64,000 nt of DNA, from positions 1,426,001 through 1,490,000 of the forward strand of contig JAACJO010000002.1 in NCBI GenBank assembly GCA_013368445.1, given 5' to 3'. Shown one piece after another: positions 21,685 to 33,499 of this stretch. Positions within the stretch are counted from its first letter, which is position 1. Every line of letters begins with the position of its first letter. Below the pieces are notes generated by a model. That model worked only from the letters and a program-made list of their open reading frames with translations. It ran no database searches and was not told the DNA's origin. Origin of the DNA: Leucocoprinus leucothites. Taxonomy: Eukaryota > Basidiomycota > Agaricomycetes > Agaricales > Agaricaceae. The position numbers and the translations under genes were made by a program.

Positions 21685-22387
21685 GGCATTAATTTACACA
21701 AGCCTGCTCTTGCAGTGGGTATATGGTGACAGCCACTCGTTTCCTCTCGATACATCAGTCACTCGTTCTCTCCTTTGCTTGTCCCTACTACTCGATCTTT
21801 TCCTTACCATCACTTAATTGCATATACCTGTTATAACTGTTCTTCATTCCCCACTTTGTCTTACCCGACTGATTATGATTTCTTTTATTTATTGTGCCAG
21901 TGTGGACTTTTGGGAAGATGTTTGTATGAGTTTGTATCTAATTAACTATAGCCTATGTGGTTAATCATGGCATTTGTCACTCTTGCGCTCTCCCCGCAGA
22001 TCACGGTTCCGTCGGTTTACGCACGAATTCTTATGGTCGACTTCAGATGCACTGGTGCATTGTGCGTTATGTTAGTGTAACATAATATCAGCACCTTACC
22101 CACCCAAATGAATCAACCACTGGTGGAAGATTTGTCTGCAAACATTCTCTCAAGCTGAACGTTGAACCTTGGACCCAATTTCGGCATATAGGCGATATAG
22201 TCGCTTGTACGATTTCCAAAAACACATTCGTGGTGATCGTATCCGAGCACTTTCTATAGGAAAATTTACCAGACCCTTGTCATGAGCTTCTAGATACATT
22301 CATACATTCTTTCGGTACTTGGACGTTTAACACTATACCTGATACTAACAGAGGATTTACAGCACCCTCTCAAACCTTCATATTTTC
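21685..22387. other. Intergenic, convergent 3' flanks of KEI1 and PQ-loop gene
   Basis: About 0.7 kb. T-rich 3' flanking sequence; nothing else recognised. Confidence 0.5.
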
Positions 22388-23730
22388 TCAGCTCACACCT
22401 GGGCTCCGAGGCACAGCTTCCGCCGTACTTGCCTCTGTATTTAACGAACCCGAATCGCCCACGACGGTGGTCGTACCCGAGGCTGGACCAGCAGGGGAGT
22501 CATCTACGCTTTGATCCATCTCCTGTTCATCATGAACCCTGCTCTCGGTAGTCTCCTTCTCCTCAACTCCGGCCCTCTCAGTATCGACGTCTTTGTCGCC
22601 CAAATCGGAAATATCCAGAGTCCTCGAGCGCGTACATTCAAAGACTCTATCCCCAGCAGCTACTTCGCGTGTTTCTGGGCTAGGTGTAGTCGAAGTCTCG
22701 GTTTCGACGCGCTCTCCGGCTGATTCTATGTCGGCGCCATCTGCCGTTCCTGCCAATCGACGACGCTTGCGCGCGCGCGGGTTCAAGATGAGAGCCGCAA
22801 TAATGATGACGGAATCCATGATCTGCAGAGAGATCGATGTTAGCACGAAACCAGCTTATTGTGGTTACGCGGATGTGCCGTGGATTGGGACGAAACTACT
22901 CACAGTAACGGCCGTATAGCTCGCCGCCGCGAGTCCATTAAACTCACTTGCAAACGCTAGCGAAAGGGTATTCAGCACACCACCAAGCATATCAATGCAG
23001 ATGAAGGTATAGGATATTCCTTTGACTTCGCGCAACAAGTAGATCTCCCAGTATTGAGGTAATAGCCCAGAAGCGATAAGCACGACGGAGAGAACACCGT
23101 ACAACTGGACAGGGGCCGAAATTCCGCGTTCATAGGCCGGTCGGGTGACGAAAACGAGCATGACCTCGAGTGCACCGACGATGATCATTGTTCCAACTAC
23201 GATACCAAATGAAAGACCTTTCTTGTTTTGGCGGCTAGGATCGTAGTACAAGCACTGTTGGTATACAATTGAGTGAAATGAATAGGAGGACACTTGGACT
23301 GAAAGTGCAATCCAGCGGGTTTGAAAGGAATAAAACCAGACAAGACATACCTGGCCCCATGAAACAAGTGCCAAGAAACCGAAGAGTTGAGGTTGAACCT
23401 TAAGTGGTATATTGAAGTTCTGGAGGATGGCGTAGACACCCAAAAAGGCTGACGAGATACCCCATATCAACCTGAATTTACAATAATTAGTAAAAGACAC
23501 CCTGTCGTTTAAAACAACGAGCACAGACATCAACCAGGGGGAGAGACCTGTTGTCTTTTTGTCTTTGTAATTTTTCCAGACCTGAGGAATGAGTTGTCCA
23601 GCCCAGCAGATCGTGCCTTCAGTAATTCAAAGGGTTCGTAAGATCTTAGATGTCATCGAACAAGTGAGAGGAGGCAGTATTACTGACCCATTGTGCCGAG
23701 CACATTCTCAGCAACGGGGTTTGGAGCCAT
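22388..23730 (-). CDS. PQ-loop repeat membrane protein
   Basis: The start MAPNPVAENVLGTMG (23730) is spliced to TICWAGQLIPQVWKNYKDK, containing the first PQ motif. The second PQ motif is in ASGLLPQYWEIYLLREVKGI. Between them lie hydrophobic segments LIWGISSAFLGVYAILQNF, FGFLALVSWGQ and GIVVGTMIIVGALEVMLVF; after the second come a segment IDMLGGVLNTLSLAFAS and IMDSVIIIAALILNPRARKR. This is the layout of the seven-helix PQ-loop (MtN3/KDELR-like) family, which includes vacuolar and lysosomal amino-acid exporters; the substrate here is unknown. The tail of about 130 residues is acidic and Ser/Thr-rich. Five or more introns. Confidence 0.85.
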
Positions 23731-25962
23731 AATCAGCCTTAATTCGCAGGATGGGTGATAGCTTCAAGTCGAGAACGGAACGACTAGATATCGTCAAGGT
23801 AATGGCTTTTCGTTGTTTCAAAATCGGGGTTGCGCAATTCGCTTTTACTTGGATTAAGCAGCGGCTGGTAGAACCACGTGGTTCACGAATCCAGTCGTCC
23901 GATGCAGTTCGGAAGAGTTCCTAAAGCATGAACTAGGACACGAAAGCAAAACGCTAGGTAAGAGTAGAATGGACATGCCTAGTTAGAAATCGGAAAAATA
24001 AAGGAAGCCGAGGAGTGATAATGTGTTGAGTAAATTTGAGAGTGGATGGGGTGGAGTCAGGAAAGAAACAGAGGAAACCTGATTTTTAAGACCCCACGGT
24101 TAGTCGGAAGTAGAAATCGCACCACACTTCGGCAAAGGGTTCTTGAATAGGGGCCCCGAGTCCCGACACAAGCCGAAGCTGACTCCTTCCACTCCATTCC
24201 ATCCTTGCAAGCCCTGGTTCCTTGCCGGATCCTGTGTCGGACCATAGCCCAAGCCAGGAACCTAAAGGAGTAGGCTATTCTTAGTAGCACGCGTGAATTC
24301 AAATTGATGACTTAGATTTTGACTCGTAGTATGCTTCGGTTTTTGGGGCTAGGGTATGGCTAGGTGCCTACTTCAGAGTGAACGGTTCCAAAAGGACTGT
24401 CGTGCGAAACGTTACTGTGTAGACATTTTTTTCCTGCCTGTCGGCCATTTTTTTTGGATTCCTCTGACCTCCAACGCCTGGGTAATTTGACGTTCCAAGA
24501 ACCACAAGATTGATCGCGTAATATTCGAAGATCTTGATCATCAAAACTCCGAGTGATGGAAGACAGGCACAAAAAAGTGTACATATGCGGTCGCTGGTAC
24601 AACGAAATCCAACCATCCATTTTGCTGCTTCGATAACCTCTATGTTCGCCTTGTTTCCAGCAGAGGTTTGTACAGTGTCCTAATTAATCTTCATGATCGA
24701 GCTCGATGGCATGATTTACATTAATGATGACCCTGCACTGATAGGTAAGGATACATAAGTACAAATTGAGTTCACAGATCCAAGAGATATTTACTTGAAT
24801 TATATCGCCTCAGCCACCAAGAAAGATAAGCAGCCCTAAAATGGACCAATGCATGATACCTTCAGCCACAGATAATTTAGCACGTCTGGGCTGGCCCTTG
24901 GCATCGATCAGCTACCGTACCTGCTTTGCTTTCATTTGTTCACTTTCCCTCATACTTTTTTTCGGATCATACATAAGCAAGCTTATAGTACCGCCTGAAA
25001 ATCCTATCAGTGACTCTCCTTTACAGTTGGCCAGGAGGTGAATTTGTGTCCCCGAGTTTTTTCCTGAGTCCCTGTGCAGTCCTGGTCTTGCAACTATCTG
25101 TCACAAATGGGCCTCTTCCGCAGTTTACGGATATTTATCTACTCATATAAAATCCTTTCTTCCCCATGTGTCATCTTAGATAGTGCCTTCCAGACTTTCA
25201 AATGTTCCCACCATAACTTTGGGGTTGAAACTAAAAATGCCAATGGGGATGAAAGTTATTATTCCAGTTGTATGCTTCGCACAACGGTACCGTTAATCGA
25301 GTCAAACGGTTGGAATTGTCTCTCATCTTCCGACATGTTTGGATGCATTCGTAATATCCCTATTTCCAGTGTAATCCCCGTCAAGGTCCTGGCAAATTAG
25401 TATGATATACAAGCTACAATGATACAGAAACGCCATGACCGTGCCGAGGCGAGACGTTTCGTGCCTGGGCGTCTCATGTAGCGACCTAAAAGCACACTGG
25501 CCTTGCTTTGGGTCAAGATGGATTGGATGCCCGCAGGCAAGGAGACATCGCCGGCAGACCAGTCTTGTTTCCTGTCAGCTCAAGTTTTCATCCATGGCCC
25601 CTGATCAACTTATAGACGCAAATGGCTTTCAAGCCCAACTGCCATGGTATGTAGTACGAGTAGTATAGTAAGTCAGAAGCCAATCCGGGTTCAATGCCAG
25701 AGTGTCTAAGCGCAGACACAGGAGCTACCAGTTCTCTTAATGAATGGAATGCGTAAAATTTCAGGGCTACTTACAGACGCCAAGATGATACAAGAAAAAC
25801 CGACCGGACTGGCACCGGGCGCCTCGTCGGTGGTGGCGCCTCCAGGTGGAGTCACCGAGGACACATTTTGCAAATGCTAGAGTCAGTTGAATATCAAGGA
25901 ATCTATAGAGGTACAGGAAGAGTGAACTGCAAAAGTCCAATATTATTATGAATATCTATAAT
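23731..25962. other. Gene-poor 2.2-kb region
   Basis: No convincing gene. A frame at 24841-25041 (plus) starts with ATG, includes a hydrophobic segment (CFAFICSLSLILFFGSYI) and could splice at a GTGAAT donor to a further 30 codons, but the sequence resembles no family. Minus-strand frames at 24057-24620 are not supported. The left end should hold the promoter of the PQ-loop gene. Confidence 0.35.
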
Positions 25963-26758
25963 TCAAGCTCCCTGGCCTGAGGAAGGTAGATGCTGTAATA
26001 GAATGTCAACGCTAGGCGAGAGAAAATGGCTCAACTAAAAAAATAAATTCTGTATTAAAACAGAGAAGCTTACTTCCTGCCTCAGAAATTGCTTCGCCTC
26101 AAGTTTTTCACTTTCCTCAAGGACCCTCATTCCCAGTAACCTCGGCTGAAACAGCTTGATCGTCGATACGGATGTTGCTTGCATCAATGAAAGCCTAGGT
26201 AACGGGAGATTAACCCATAAACCTATAAAGGTGATAGCAGAATAAGTCACGATTCCAATCCATAGAGTCAAGACGGTTCCCAGTATCAGGAAAAATGTAT
26301 CGTCATTCAGCCAATGAAATATGGTACTTGCGGAAGCAAATGCTATTTGGGCTATCGAAGTGGCGCGGCAATCTTTGTATGACCTTTGAGTAAACCGTTT
26401 ACTATGCTCCAGGCTCTGGGTGGAGGTGTTGGTAGTCGTATTTGCCATTCTCCGGCTCTACACATTCATTTCTAAGTCTCCGCGAGCAGATCATGACAGC
26501 CAAATGATAGCGAACCACCATAGAGTTGTAAATATTCAAACCCTCGCTGAGAGTCATAATGCCTGGAAATGGAGGGTAGGGGTTTGGTACCTGTTGTCTA
26601 CAGCTCAAAGTCTTGGAATGAATAGATGTTGATGACGACAGCTCGAGTGTCATTCGAAAAGCGTGGGATATCTCCTGGTATCTCACATGGGCGTTAATCA
26701 CGCGCTTAACGAACATCGACCCGACCACGGATAGGATCCCGAGCGCAGTATGCCGCAT
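25963..26758 (-). CDS. Possible small membrane protein, unknown family
   Basis: From ATG 26758 (MRHTALGILSVVGSMFVKRV) a spliced frame can be followed: STSIHSKTL / GIMTLSEGLNIYNSMVVRYH, NEC / SLEHSKRFTQRSYKD (46-nt intron, GTAGAG...CAG), and RQE / HLPSSGQGA stop at 25963. Hydrophobic segments are TSIAQIAFASASTIFHW and FFLILGTVLTLWIGIVTYSA with TFIGLWVNLPLP. Basic residues flank the helices. No family recognised; the true 5' end may lie further upstream. It runs in the same direction as TMEM14, 167 bp downstream of it. Confidence 0.42.
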
Positions 26759-26925
26759 TACACAGTGACTGAGGTCACAGAGGTATCAGTCAGATCAAGT
26801 ATTGGGATGTGAAGCAGCCAGGAATTTGTTGCTGAGAAACCCAGGTAACAGGAATATATATCAAAGAGTGGGGTACGAGTGTACACAAGCCTATTGAAAT
26901 AGACTAAGGAGTGAGAATAAGTCTT

Positions 26926-27434
26926 TCATCCTCTGAGACTGCGAATAGTGCTTCCGTAGTAGAACGCGGCACTAGCGGACGAGATCGCAAGAACTGCGGG
27001 TACTGGTCCTTTGGTAACTCGAGGCAATGAGGATAGGAGGAGAAGAGCAGAGGCGCCTATAGCATGGACGGGTGTTGTGGAGGAAGGAGAGTTACCATCA
27101 GCGGCTTATCCTCTCCCTCGAGAACAAGAAGGACTCACCGAGAGCGCCCTCCAAACCGTTAGGCGCGCCCTTGCGAATAGTGTCAGCGCTCCAGAGGTAG
27201 AGCAGTCCAACACTTCGGTTATCGGTCATTTCGTAGTCATAATCCAGCTTGGGCTGAAAACTCACCCAACACCAGCGACCAGCGATGGTATTGACCGTGT
27301 TTTGACGAAGCCGGTCACACCACCAACAATGCAGAGACCACCCATGGTATATGCGGGGTAAGCGGACTGAAAAGGGGTATTATACGTCAGGTAAGTTGGC
27401 TATTGATTGATACTGGCGAATAATGGCATACCAT
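26926..27434 (-). CDS. TMEM14 family (UPF0136) small membrane protein
   Basis: Spliced product of about 102 residues: M / SAYPAYTMGGLCIVGGVTGF, VKTRSIPSLVAGVG / VGLLYLWSADTIRKG, APNGLEGALG / ASALLLLSSLPRV, TKGPVPAVLAISSASAAFYY, GSTIRSLRG. The motifs MGGLCIVGGVTGF and KTRSIPSLVAG are diagnostic of TMEM14, a four-helix inner-membrane family; the vertebrate member TMEM14C is needed for porphyrin import in heme synthesis. The start codon alone forms the first coding exon: ATG at 27434-27432 is followed at once by the donor GTATGC, and a 65-nt intron (27431-27367) ends TTTTCAG. Every other junction has standard splice sites. Confidence 0.9.
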
Positions 27435-28030
27435 CCTGGATGCAATATGAGATATGAGAGAGAGGGCTTGGAAGAGAGGCAGGTGTGTGTTGTCGGAAGG
27501 TGAGTACTTGTATGACAGCCGGAGATCCCCACACGTTGCCCCACACTGGCGCTTCGATCATAGGAGCTCGTAAAGGCCACGTGGGAAAATTGACTACGCC
27601 TAATGTGACCCTAGTCCTATGGGCCCACTCATCCATACTACACCGTTCTTGTGCGAGTAGCTGATACTCTATGTCTTTAGGCTGACCCCATACCAAGCGA
27701 ATAATGTTGTCTTCGTGTACGCGCACCAGCGAAGGTTGAGTTCAATGAAGGTTATTTCAGAAATAACTTCGCTGATTCGGGGTGGGTCAGGAAATATTTG
27801 TCTGGAACCTCTCTTGACGGAGTCTTGGCGGAACGGCTGCCGGAAAGTCACCGAGCACAGTTACACACCATTCGGCTGGAAACGCGTTTGGGCTCGGCAT
27901 ATATATACTAATGGACTCAACACTTGAACTACGGCATACTGGCTCCTACTACTACAAGCACAATTTTGGTATATCAGTTCTAAATGTCCTCACCCGGGAC
28001 CTCCGTTGGTCATCGGCTCTTACACTCAAC
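27435..28030. other. Intergenic: TMEM14 promoter and LPMO 3' flank
   Basis: About 0.6 kb; short frames on both strands only. Confidence 0.45.
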
Positions 28031-29203
28031 TTAAAGACATTGATGATAATAGTCTATGTTAGGCAGTTCAAAAAAATACAGTCAGTGTCCCGTCATTCAT
28101 GCTAACGAAACAGAACATACCGTTTACTTTGGTACAAGTGCCTGATGAGCAGACTGTAGAACCACTGTAACCAGTCTGAAAAATTTACATGATGAATATA
28201 TGCAATCACCCCAACAAATTTGTGCTCTATGAGTTCACTTACACCACCACATTGTCCATAAAGAGCAACACTTCCACTTGATCCGCTAGGGACTTGGGCC
28301 TTAGAGATAGAGCCACCAGAAGAACCTGACCAGACTGGGGCACCAGGAGCAACATATTGGGTAGGATCCTGGTCGTAGATGTTGAAAACAATCCCAGGAG
28401 TACTGGGGGTATAAGCGCCAGGCCAGCTAGTACCACCAGGGAGGCTCTGGCTGCCGCCTGAAGTGACAGTTATTTGTACGCAAGACATGTAGTTCTGAGC
28501 ACCACGAAGATTGTTGTCGGCATAGGCCACATTGGCTTCGTGTAGAGCGACGATTTCGGCTATCGTGAAAGAAAGAAACGTCATGAACTCATCAATTTAT
28601 TTCACATCAGCAAAAGTGCCATTTATCAAGACTTACCACGAAGGAGATAATCACCGGCGGGAACCTGGGGAATTACAACGCCGTGTTGACCACGAGCAGT
28701 AATGAGCTTGTCAACGCCCCATTGACCGTTGCTGTAGCCGTCCGAGAAAAGCTTGGTCCAATCGTTACCAGAAGCAGGCGACATCCAAACTTGCACTGGT
28801 CCGTGATGAGAGGTGGCAATAATATCGTCGCCACGACTAGGTGAACTGTAAGGCCAAGGACTCGACATCAAGCAGGATACTAGACCCACGTATTGTGATA
28901 CCACTCGAACGTGAGCGTATCGCCAGCCTTTACAGACACCCGACGAGGGACGGCCCTATTATTGACATTACAGATCATATCAGACGAGGTCAGGTCCTTG
29001 ACCGGATTGTTGTTGGGGGGAGAGCGAATCTATACAGTAGCAATCAGATATGAGGTGGACGGACACCAGAAAGACACACGGACATATTGATTCCTGCCAT
29101 CGCCCTGATCGACACCATTCACCCAGACGCCCCACACTGTGGTATGCGCAAAGGACGGCACAATCAAGGAAGATGCGAGAATGGCGAGGGTAGCAAGTTT
29201 CAT
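28031..29203 (-). CDS. Secreted AA9 lytic polysaccharide monooxygenase with CBM1
   Basis: A signal peptide of 19 residues ([19 protein letters not shown]) is followed by the mature His1 ([11 protein letters not shown]), the first ligand of the copper histidine brace. The second His is in [15 protein letters not shown]; the active-site His, Gln and Tyr are in IVALHEAN and GAQNYMSC. Other family motifs: [13 protein letters not shown] and [14 protein letters not shown]. After a Ser/Gly-rich linker ([20 protein letters not shown]) comes a complete CBM1 cellulose-binding module, VALYGQCGG / [18 protein letters not shown] / DYYHQCL, split by two introns. The enzyme oxidatively cleaves cellulose outside the cell. 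About 285 residues, six exons. Tyr or Phe usually fills one aromatic position of the CBM1 face where DYYHQCL has Tyr-Tyr, so binding should be intact. Confidence 0.94.
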
Positions 29204-29314
29204 GGTCGGCTGGGAGGCTGTCCACTGTGAGCGAGGCATTTTCCAAGTAAAGTCGATATTTGAAGGCTTCCCGGATAAATTGATCAAAAAGTTGTGGAGA
29301 CCGACCATCTAACC

Positions 29315-29320
29315 CCCCAC
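29315..29320 (-). promoter_or_regulatory. Candidate CreA/Cre1 carbon-repressor site upstream of the LPMO
   Basis: GTGGGG on the minus strand fits the SYGGRG consensus and lies about 110 bp upstream of the LPMO ATG. Plant cell-wall enzyme genes are commonly under such repression. A single hexamer is weak evidence. Confidence 0.25.
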
Positions 29321-29405
29321 AATACCAACCTGCTTGCCGGGAGAACTAATCCCTTGGAATCTCAACCCTCCAATCAGAGCAGGCCCAAGTTCCCGAGAAA
29401 GCGGC

Positions 29406-29413
29406 TAAATATA
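29406..29413 (-). promoter_or_regulatory. TATA-like element upstream of the LPMO
   Basis: TATATTTA on the minus strand about 205 bp upstream of the LPMO start codon. Confidence 0.25.
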
Positions 29414-29699
29414 CCATGGGGATCCACTTACTCGACATCAGTGGAAAAAAGGCAGGGATCAATGAAAGGGGGCGCGGGTCAGGGTTCGAAATGATAGTGC
29501 CAAGAAAAATTGAAGTGATGAGATGGGACAGGGGATTTGACGCAGATCTTCCTGGAGCCGACAACTCAGCGCAAAATTCTGTACATAAACACACGAAGAG
29601 TAGTAGAAAATATGACAGATACAAGGAGCGCGGCCTAAAGTCAAGAGTATTGGGGTCATTTTAAGGGGGAAGTAGGTTCGAGGAACGCTCACTACATTA

Positions 29700-31613
29700 T
29701 TAAACACCTCTACTTCTTTTCCTCCGTCTTGTTTCGCCACTGTCTACATCCTTTTCCATCTCTCCAGTTTGTCCCCGCTCATTCCCGGTATTTACGACTC
29801 GTTGGACAACAGAGTCCCACATTGCGTCATTGATGCTTTTGGCCTTTCCAAGCTGTTCTCTAAGTTGGGTAATTTCGGCTTCTAGTTCCGTGATACGGTT
29901 CTTCGCTGTAGTCGACTCGATGCCAGACATCGGAACACCACTGTTCTGACTCTTGGAGGTGACACAAATGATGCATAATCTCGGAGGAATTCTGCTTGAC
30001 TGTACTCGGTGGCGTCGTCTTGATAAGGCTGTAGCTACGATAAGATATGTGCGCCAATATTATAAGCTAAAACCAACTTACGTCGCGCTTTGCGTGGAAG
30101 AGCATATACACTTCGTGTGCCTCGCGGGTTTTAGCGTCTTTCATCCTTTGAAATGGTTGTACAGGTTTTGCGGGCAGAGCATCCTTTGCGTCAGACAAGC
30201 TCCCAACTTTAAGGTCCAAGGATATATGACCAATAAGGTCGGGAGGTTTCAGAATGCTGGTAAGGTACGATATCGAAAAGCCTTTGTGAGTCGAAATCGT
30301 CCGGAGTAATTGGTGCGAAGTAAGATCATAGAGGTGTATCATGCCGCTTGAGGTACCGACAAGTAGGAATGTTGATGTAAGTGATATCGCCATTGCTGAG
30401 ACTGTCTCTCTTATTTCCGATGAGAAAAGGGTCTACAAAGCAAGAGAAAGAATAACTCACCCCACTTGGATTAGCCTTCGTGTTTGAGGTGTTTGGTCTT
30501 CCTCGCCAACGCGAATGATGTCACTCGTTCCTCCTCCACCGAGAGCTTCGTGGATGAGTTCCCCAGCATCATTTTTACGTTGGCGGAAAAGGTTGACGCG
30601 GTGTATCGAACCATCTGGAGAAGCGGCAAAGAATAACCTCTCTGTCGCATCCCATGCTAGATGGGTGATAACCTGGGGGAACTGAAATGTTGTTAGAAGC
30701 GTGCCAGAAGCCAGGTCCCAAAGCTAATCATCTTTCATGAGTCATGAACTACAACCCAGGGGAAGAGTAGTACCTTAACGGAGTGGTCTACCGATGCTGT
30801 CAGTAAACGGCAGGTCAGCGAGGCACCAACTCCACACTTGATATCTGTTATGGGTAATGTGTGGTCGGACAAAGTGAAATGTGGTATCGGGAGATCACTC
30901 TGTCCATCATTATCAAGTAGTCTGCGTTGAATGTTCAGTTTCAGTATTGGTGACAAGAGATCGTGACCGTACCTTGCTACAAGCCAGACATTGACGGAAG
31001 AATCCTCGCTCCCTGAAATGAGAGCGGTACCATCATTGGTAAAATTGAGAGCATTCACACCACGATAATGAGCGTCCCAAGAATTGAACAGAATGCCTGA
31101 AGATATCTTTGTGGTATAAGCCCCTGCAGTTCAGTAAAGAGGCTAAGTCAACTTACCTCCCAAAGATATATTCTTCCTTGGCTAGTCCCTCCAGCGCAGT
31201 AGTCTCCTTTTCGGTCGATGGCTATACATGTCAACTTTTCCGGAAGGACGATTTTGAGTGCAATTTGATCCTAAAACTAATTTGGTGTGTTGGCGCATCG
31301 TGAGAAGGATACCGAACCCTACTTTTTGAAAATTATAAACATTCAAAATGGGCTTGTCAGGTTGAGCGGCGAGGATGAAACCTCCTTGACTATTTGTAGA
31401 TTCGTAAACGGCAGTGCAGTGGTTTCTAGCGTTTGTTTGTTTGAAGGATCCAAGGTTGGCTGTATTTTGAATGTCGTGCAGAACCACAGCACCTGCACCA
31501 GACTCTGAAGAATTCGGTGCTGTCGAGCATAAAACTAGTTCTTGAAGCCGCATGCTTGGCAGGCTGCAGCCGCCAATTTCTGAGACTTGGACTTGATGAA
31601 AAAGCGCAGTCAT
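29700..31613 (-). CDS. IPI3: Ipi3-like WD-repeat protein of the Rix1 complex
   Basis: Start MTALFHQVQVSEIGGCSL at 31613. WD-repeat segments in order: KLTCIAIDRKGDYCAGG...GRIYLWE, WDAHYRGVNALNFTNDGTAL...SVNVWLV, SDHTLPITDIKCGVGASL...DHSVKLWD, ITHLAWDATERLFFAASPDG, and SAMAISLTSTFLLVGTSSGM. A conserved RMKDAKTREAHEVYMLF block follows and the C-terminus is a coiled coil (ITELEAEITQLREQLGKAKS) ending in a basic tail RRRKRSRGV. This order fits Ipi3 (WDR18), which with Rix1 and Ipi1 matures the pre-60S ribosomal subunit in the nucleus. About seven introns. Divergent from the J-domain gene, with 139 bp between start codons. Confidence 0.85.
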
Positions 31614-31752
31614 GTGACTTTATATTACTCCTGGAGCCTGCATCGCCACAAGCACAGCAACCTCAGGATGGAAAGCGCATGCAGCACGTCCAGAACATTC
31701 CTCACACCTGTACTCCATCCATTCCGCCTCGTGAAGTCGCGAGCCGTCCCTC

Positions 31753-33198
31753 ATGTCCACGAATTTGTACGAAGTTCTAGGGGTGACGAAGGATGCAACA
31801 CCTGAACAGAGTGAGTACATGACATCATCTCAGCATATTTCAGTGTGGGTCTGAATCTCCGTGTTGTAGTTCGCAAAGCATACAAGAAACAGGCACTCAA
31901 AACACACCCCGACAAGCTTCATCCTAGCTTGAGCGAAGAAGAGAAAGCTAGTGCAGCAGAGAAATTTAGACAAGTCAGTGTGTCCATTGTGGCGGTTTTC
32001 TACAGCTCATTCACCGGTCCTTACCACTCCCCAGATCAGCCACGCCTGCGAGATATTGACAGACCAGGAACGACGAAAGGTATTGACTATTTTGTATAGC
32101 AAAACACACGGTAACTCACTATATCCATCAGGAGTACGACACTCATGGTGTTTGGCCTCCTCCAGAGTCAGAGTCGGACGATGACTTTGATACATTCTTC
32201 AGTGACGCGCCAGGCTTCACGCACACGTTCAGTCATAGGTCGCACGGTTTCTCTTCGCCATTCTTTACTTCCCACAGGCACCATCCTCGCTCACGGCCGG
32301 TCTTCGCTTTCAGGGACCCCTTCGAGTTCTTTGATACCTTTTTTCGAGATTTCGAAGATATTTTCGCAACATCGATGCATACCTCTACGCCGTTTAATCA
32401 CATCGGTGCTTCATTCTCGCATAGACCTCGAAATTTCTTTGATGATCCTTTCTTTGGGCCTTCACCTGGCTTTCCCCTAACAGCTTCCCCTTTCACACCC
32501 GGCATGCTCCCAAGTCCTTTCGCTCGAGGCTTTGGAAACAATGGAGAACTACGAGGACATCGCATACAAACTCAGAGCTACGTCTCACAGACAGTAAATG
32601 GAGTCACCCAATCTACCCATACCAGGCGTGATAGCGACGTGAGCCATTCTCGTTTATTAACCATGGCCATCGCTCATAAAGCTCCTAGGGGAATGAGCAT
32701 ATCATACGCAAATTACCTGATGGGCGAGAGGTGTATACGATCAATGGTGTTGAACAATCTCCTCGCGGTACCATCCAGCAAACCAGTCACGACACTAGAC
32801 AAATACCCTCCGTTGAGCCTCGACGCCACAGCACCTTGCCTTCGTATTCCCAGGCCCAGTCCACGCCACGTTACCAGAGAGATTTCCACCCGCACAGCCA
32901 GGTCCACCGTACCACTTACACGCCCGCGGCACAAGAGTTTGATACCTCTCCCCCATATCCTGGAAATAGAAGCTCGTTTAGGACGCACACTCAAACAGCA
33001 GATAGACGTAAGCCTTTCGTAGCCAATCCTCGAATTCATACTTAAATCACCTTTTTAAGGTGCGAATGGGAATCCTGGAGGTGGGCAGGTCGATTTGTGT
33101 TTTATACTGGCAAAATATTGACCCAAAACGAACTAGGATCTACCCAGTACGGTGAACGTCGTCGCCGTCGGTCCCAGCGCACCTCAGAGTATGCTTAG
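31753..33198 (+). CDS. J-domain (DnaJ/Hsp40) co-chaperone, DNAJB6-like layout
   Basis: MSTNLYEVLGVTKDATPEQ / IRKAYKKQALKTHPDKLHP begins a complete J domain with the HPD tripeptide that stimulates Hsp70 ATPase; it continues AAEKFRQ / ISHACEILTDQERRK / EYDTHG. Next comes an acidic then Phe-rich region (DDDFDTFFSDAPGF; FRDPFEFFDTFFRDFEDIF) like that of DNAJB2/6. The middle is Pro/Phe-rich; IQTQSYVSQTVNGVTQS and NEHIIRKLPDGREVYTINGV form a late conserved part. The protein ends RRRRRSQRTSEYA, which could be a nuclear signal. No zinc-finger (CxxCxGxG) repeats, so it is not a type I J protein. Five introns, the last about 120 nt. Confidence 0.85.
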
Positions 33199-33499
33199 CG
33201 GGCACGAACCCGGACTGCGCCTGAAAACCCTCCCTATACGTCTTCTGCCCCTTGACTAGTCTCTTTTCTTTTTGCTGTGCTCAGATGTTTTCTCCTGTCC
33301 TCATACCTATGCACTTCTATCATCCTTGCATCATTGTCTACGGTTCTGGTACACTGCAGTTTTCGTTGCCATCAGATTTTCAAACACTTTCCCATACAAT
33401 GTAATTCGAAGATTACGGTATACTGAATCTTGAGAGACCTTCCCGGTTCTACTATGCCCGGTATTACTTGCCGGATCATAAGGCCTTGGGGTCTTTACC
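33199..33499. other. Intergenic, convergent 3' flanks
   Basis: About 0.3 kb of T-rich 3' flank between the J-domain gene and the small coiled-coil gene on the other strand. Confidence 0.5.

Larger units (their letters stand above)
29204..29699. other. LPMO promoter region
   Basis: About 0.5 kb between the LPMO start and the IPI3 stop, both minus strand. Apart from the two candidate elements listed separately, only shadow frames were seen. Confidence 0.45.
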
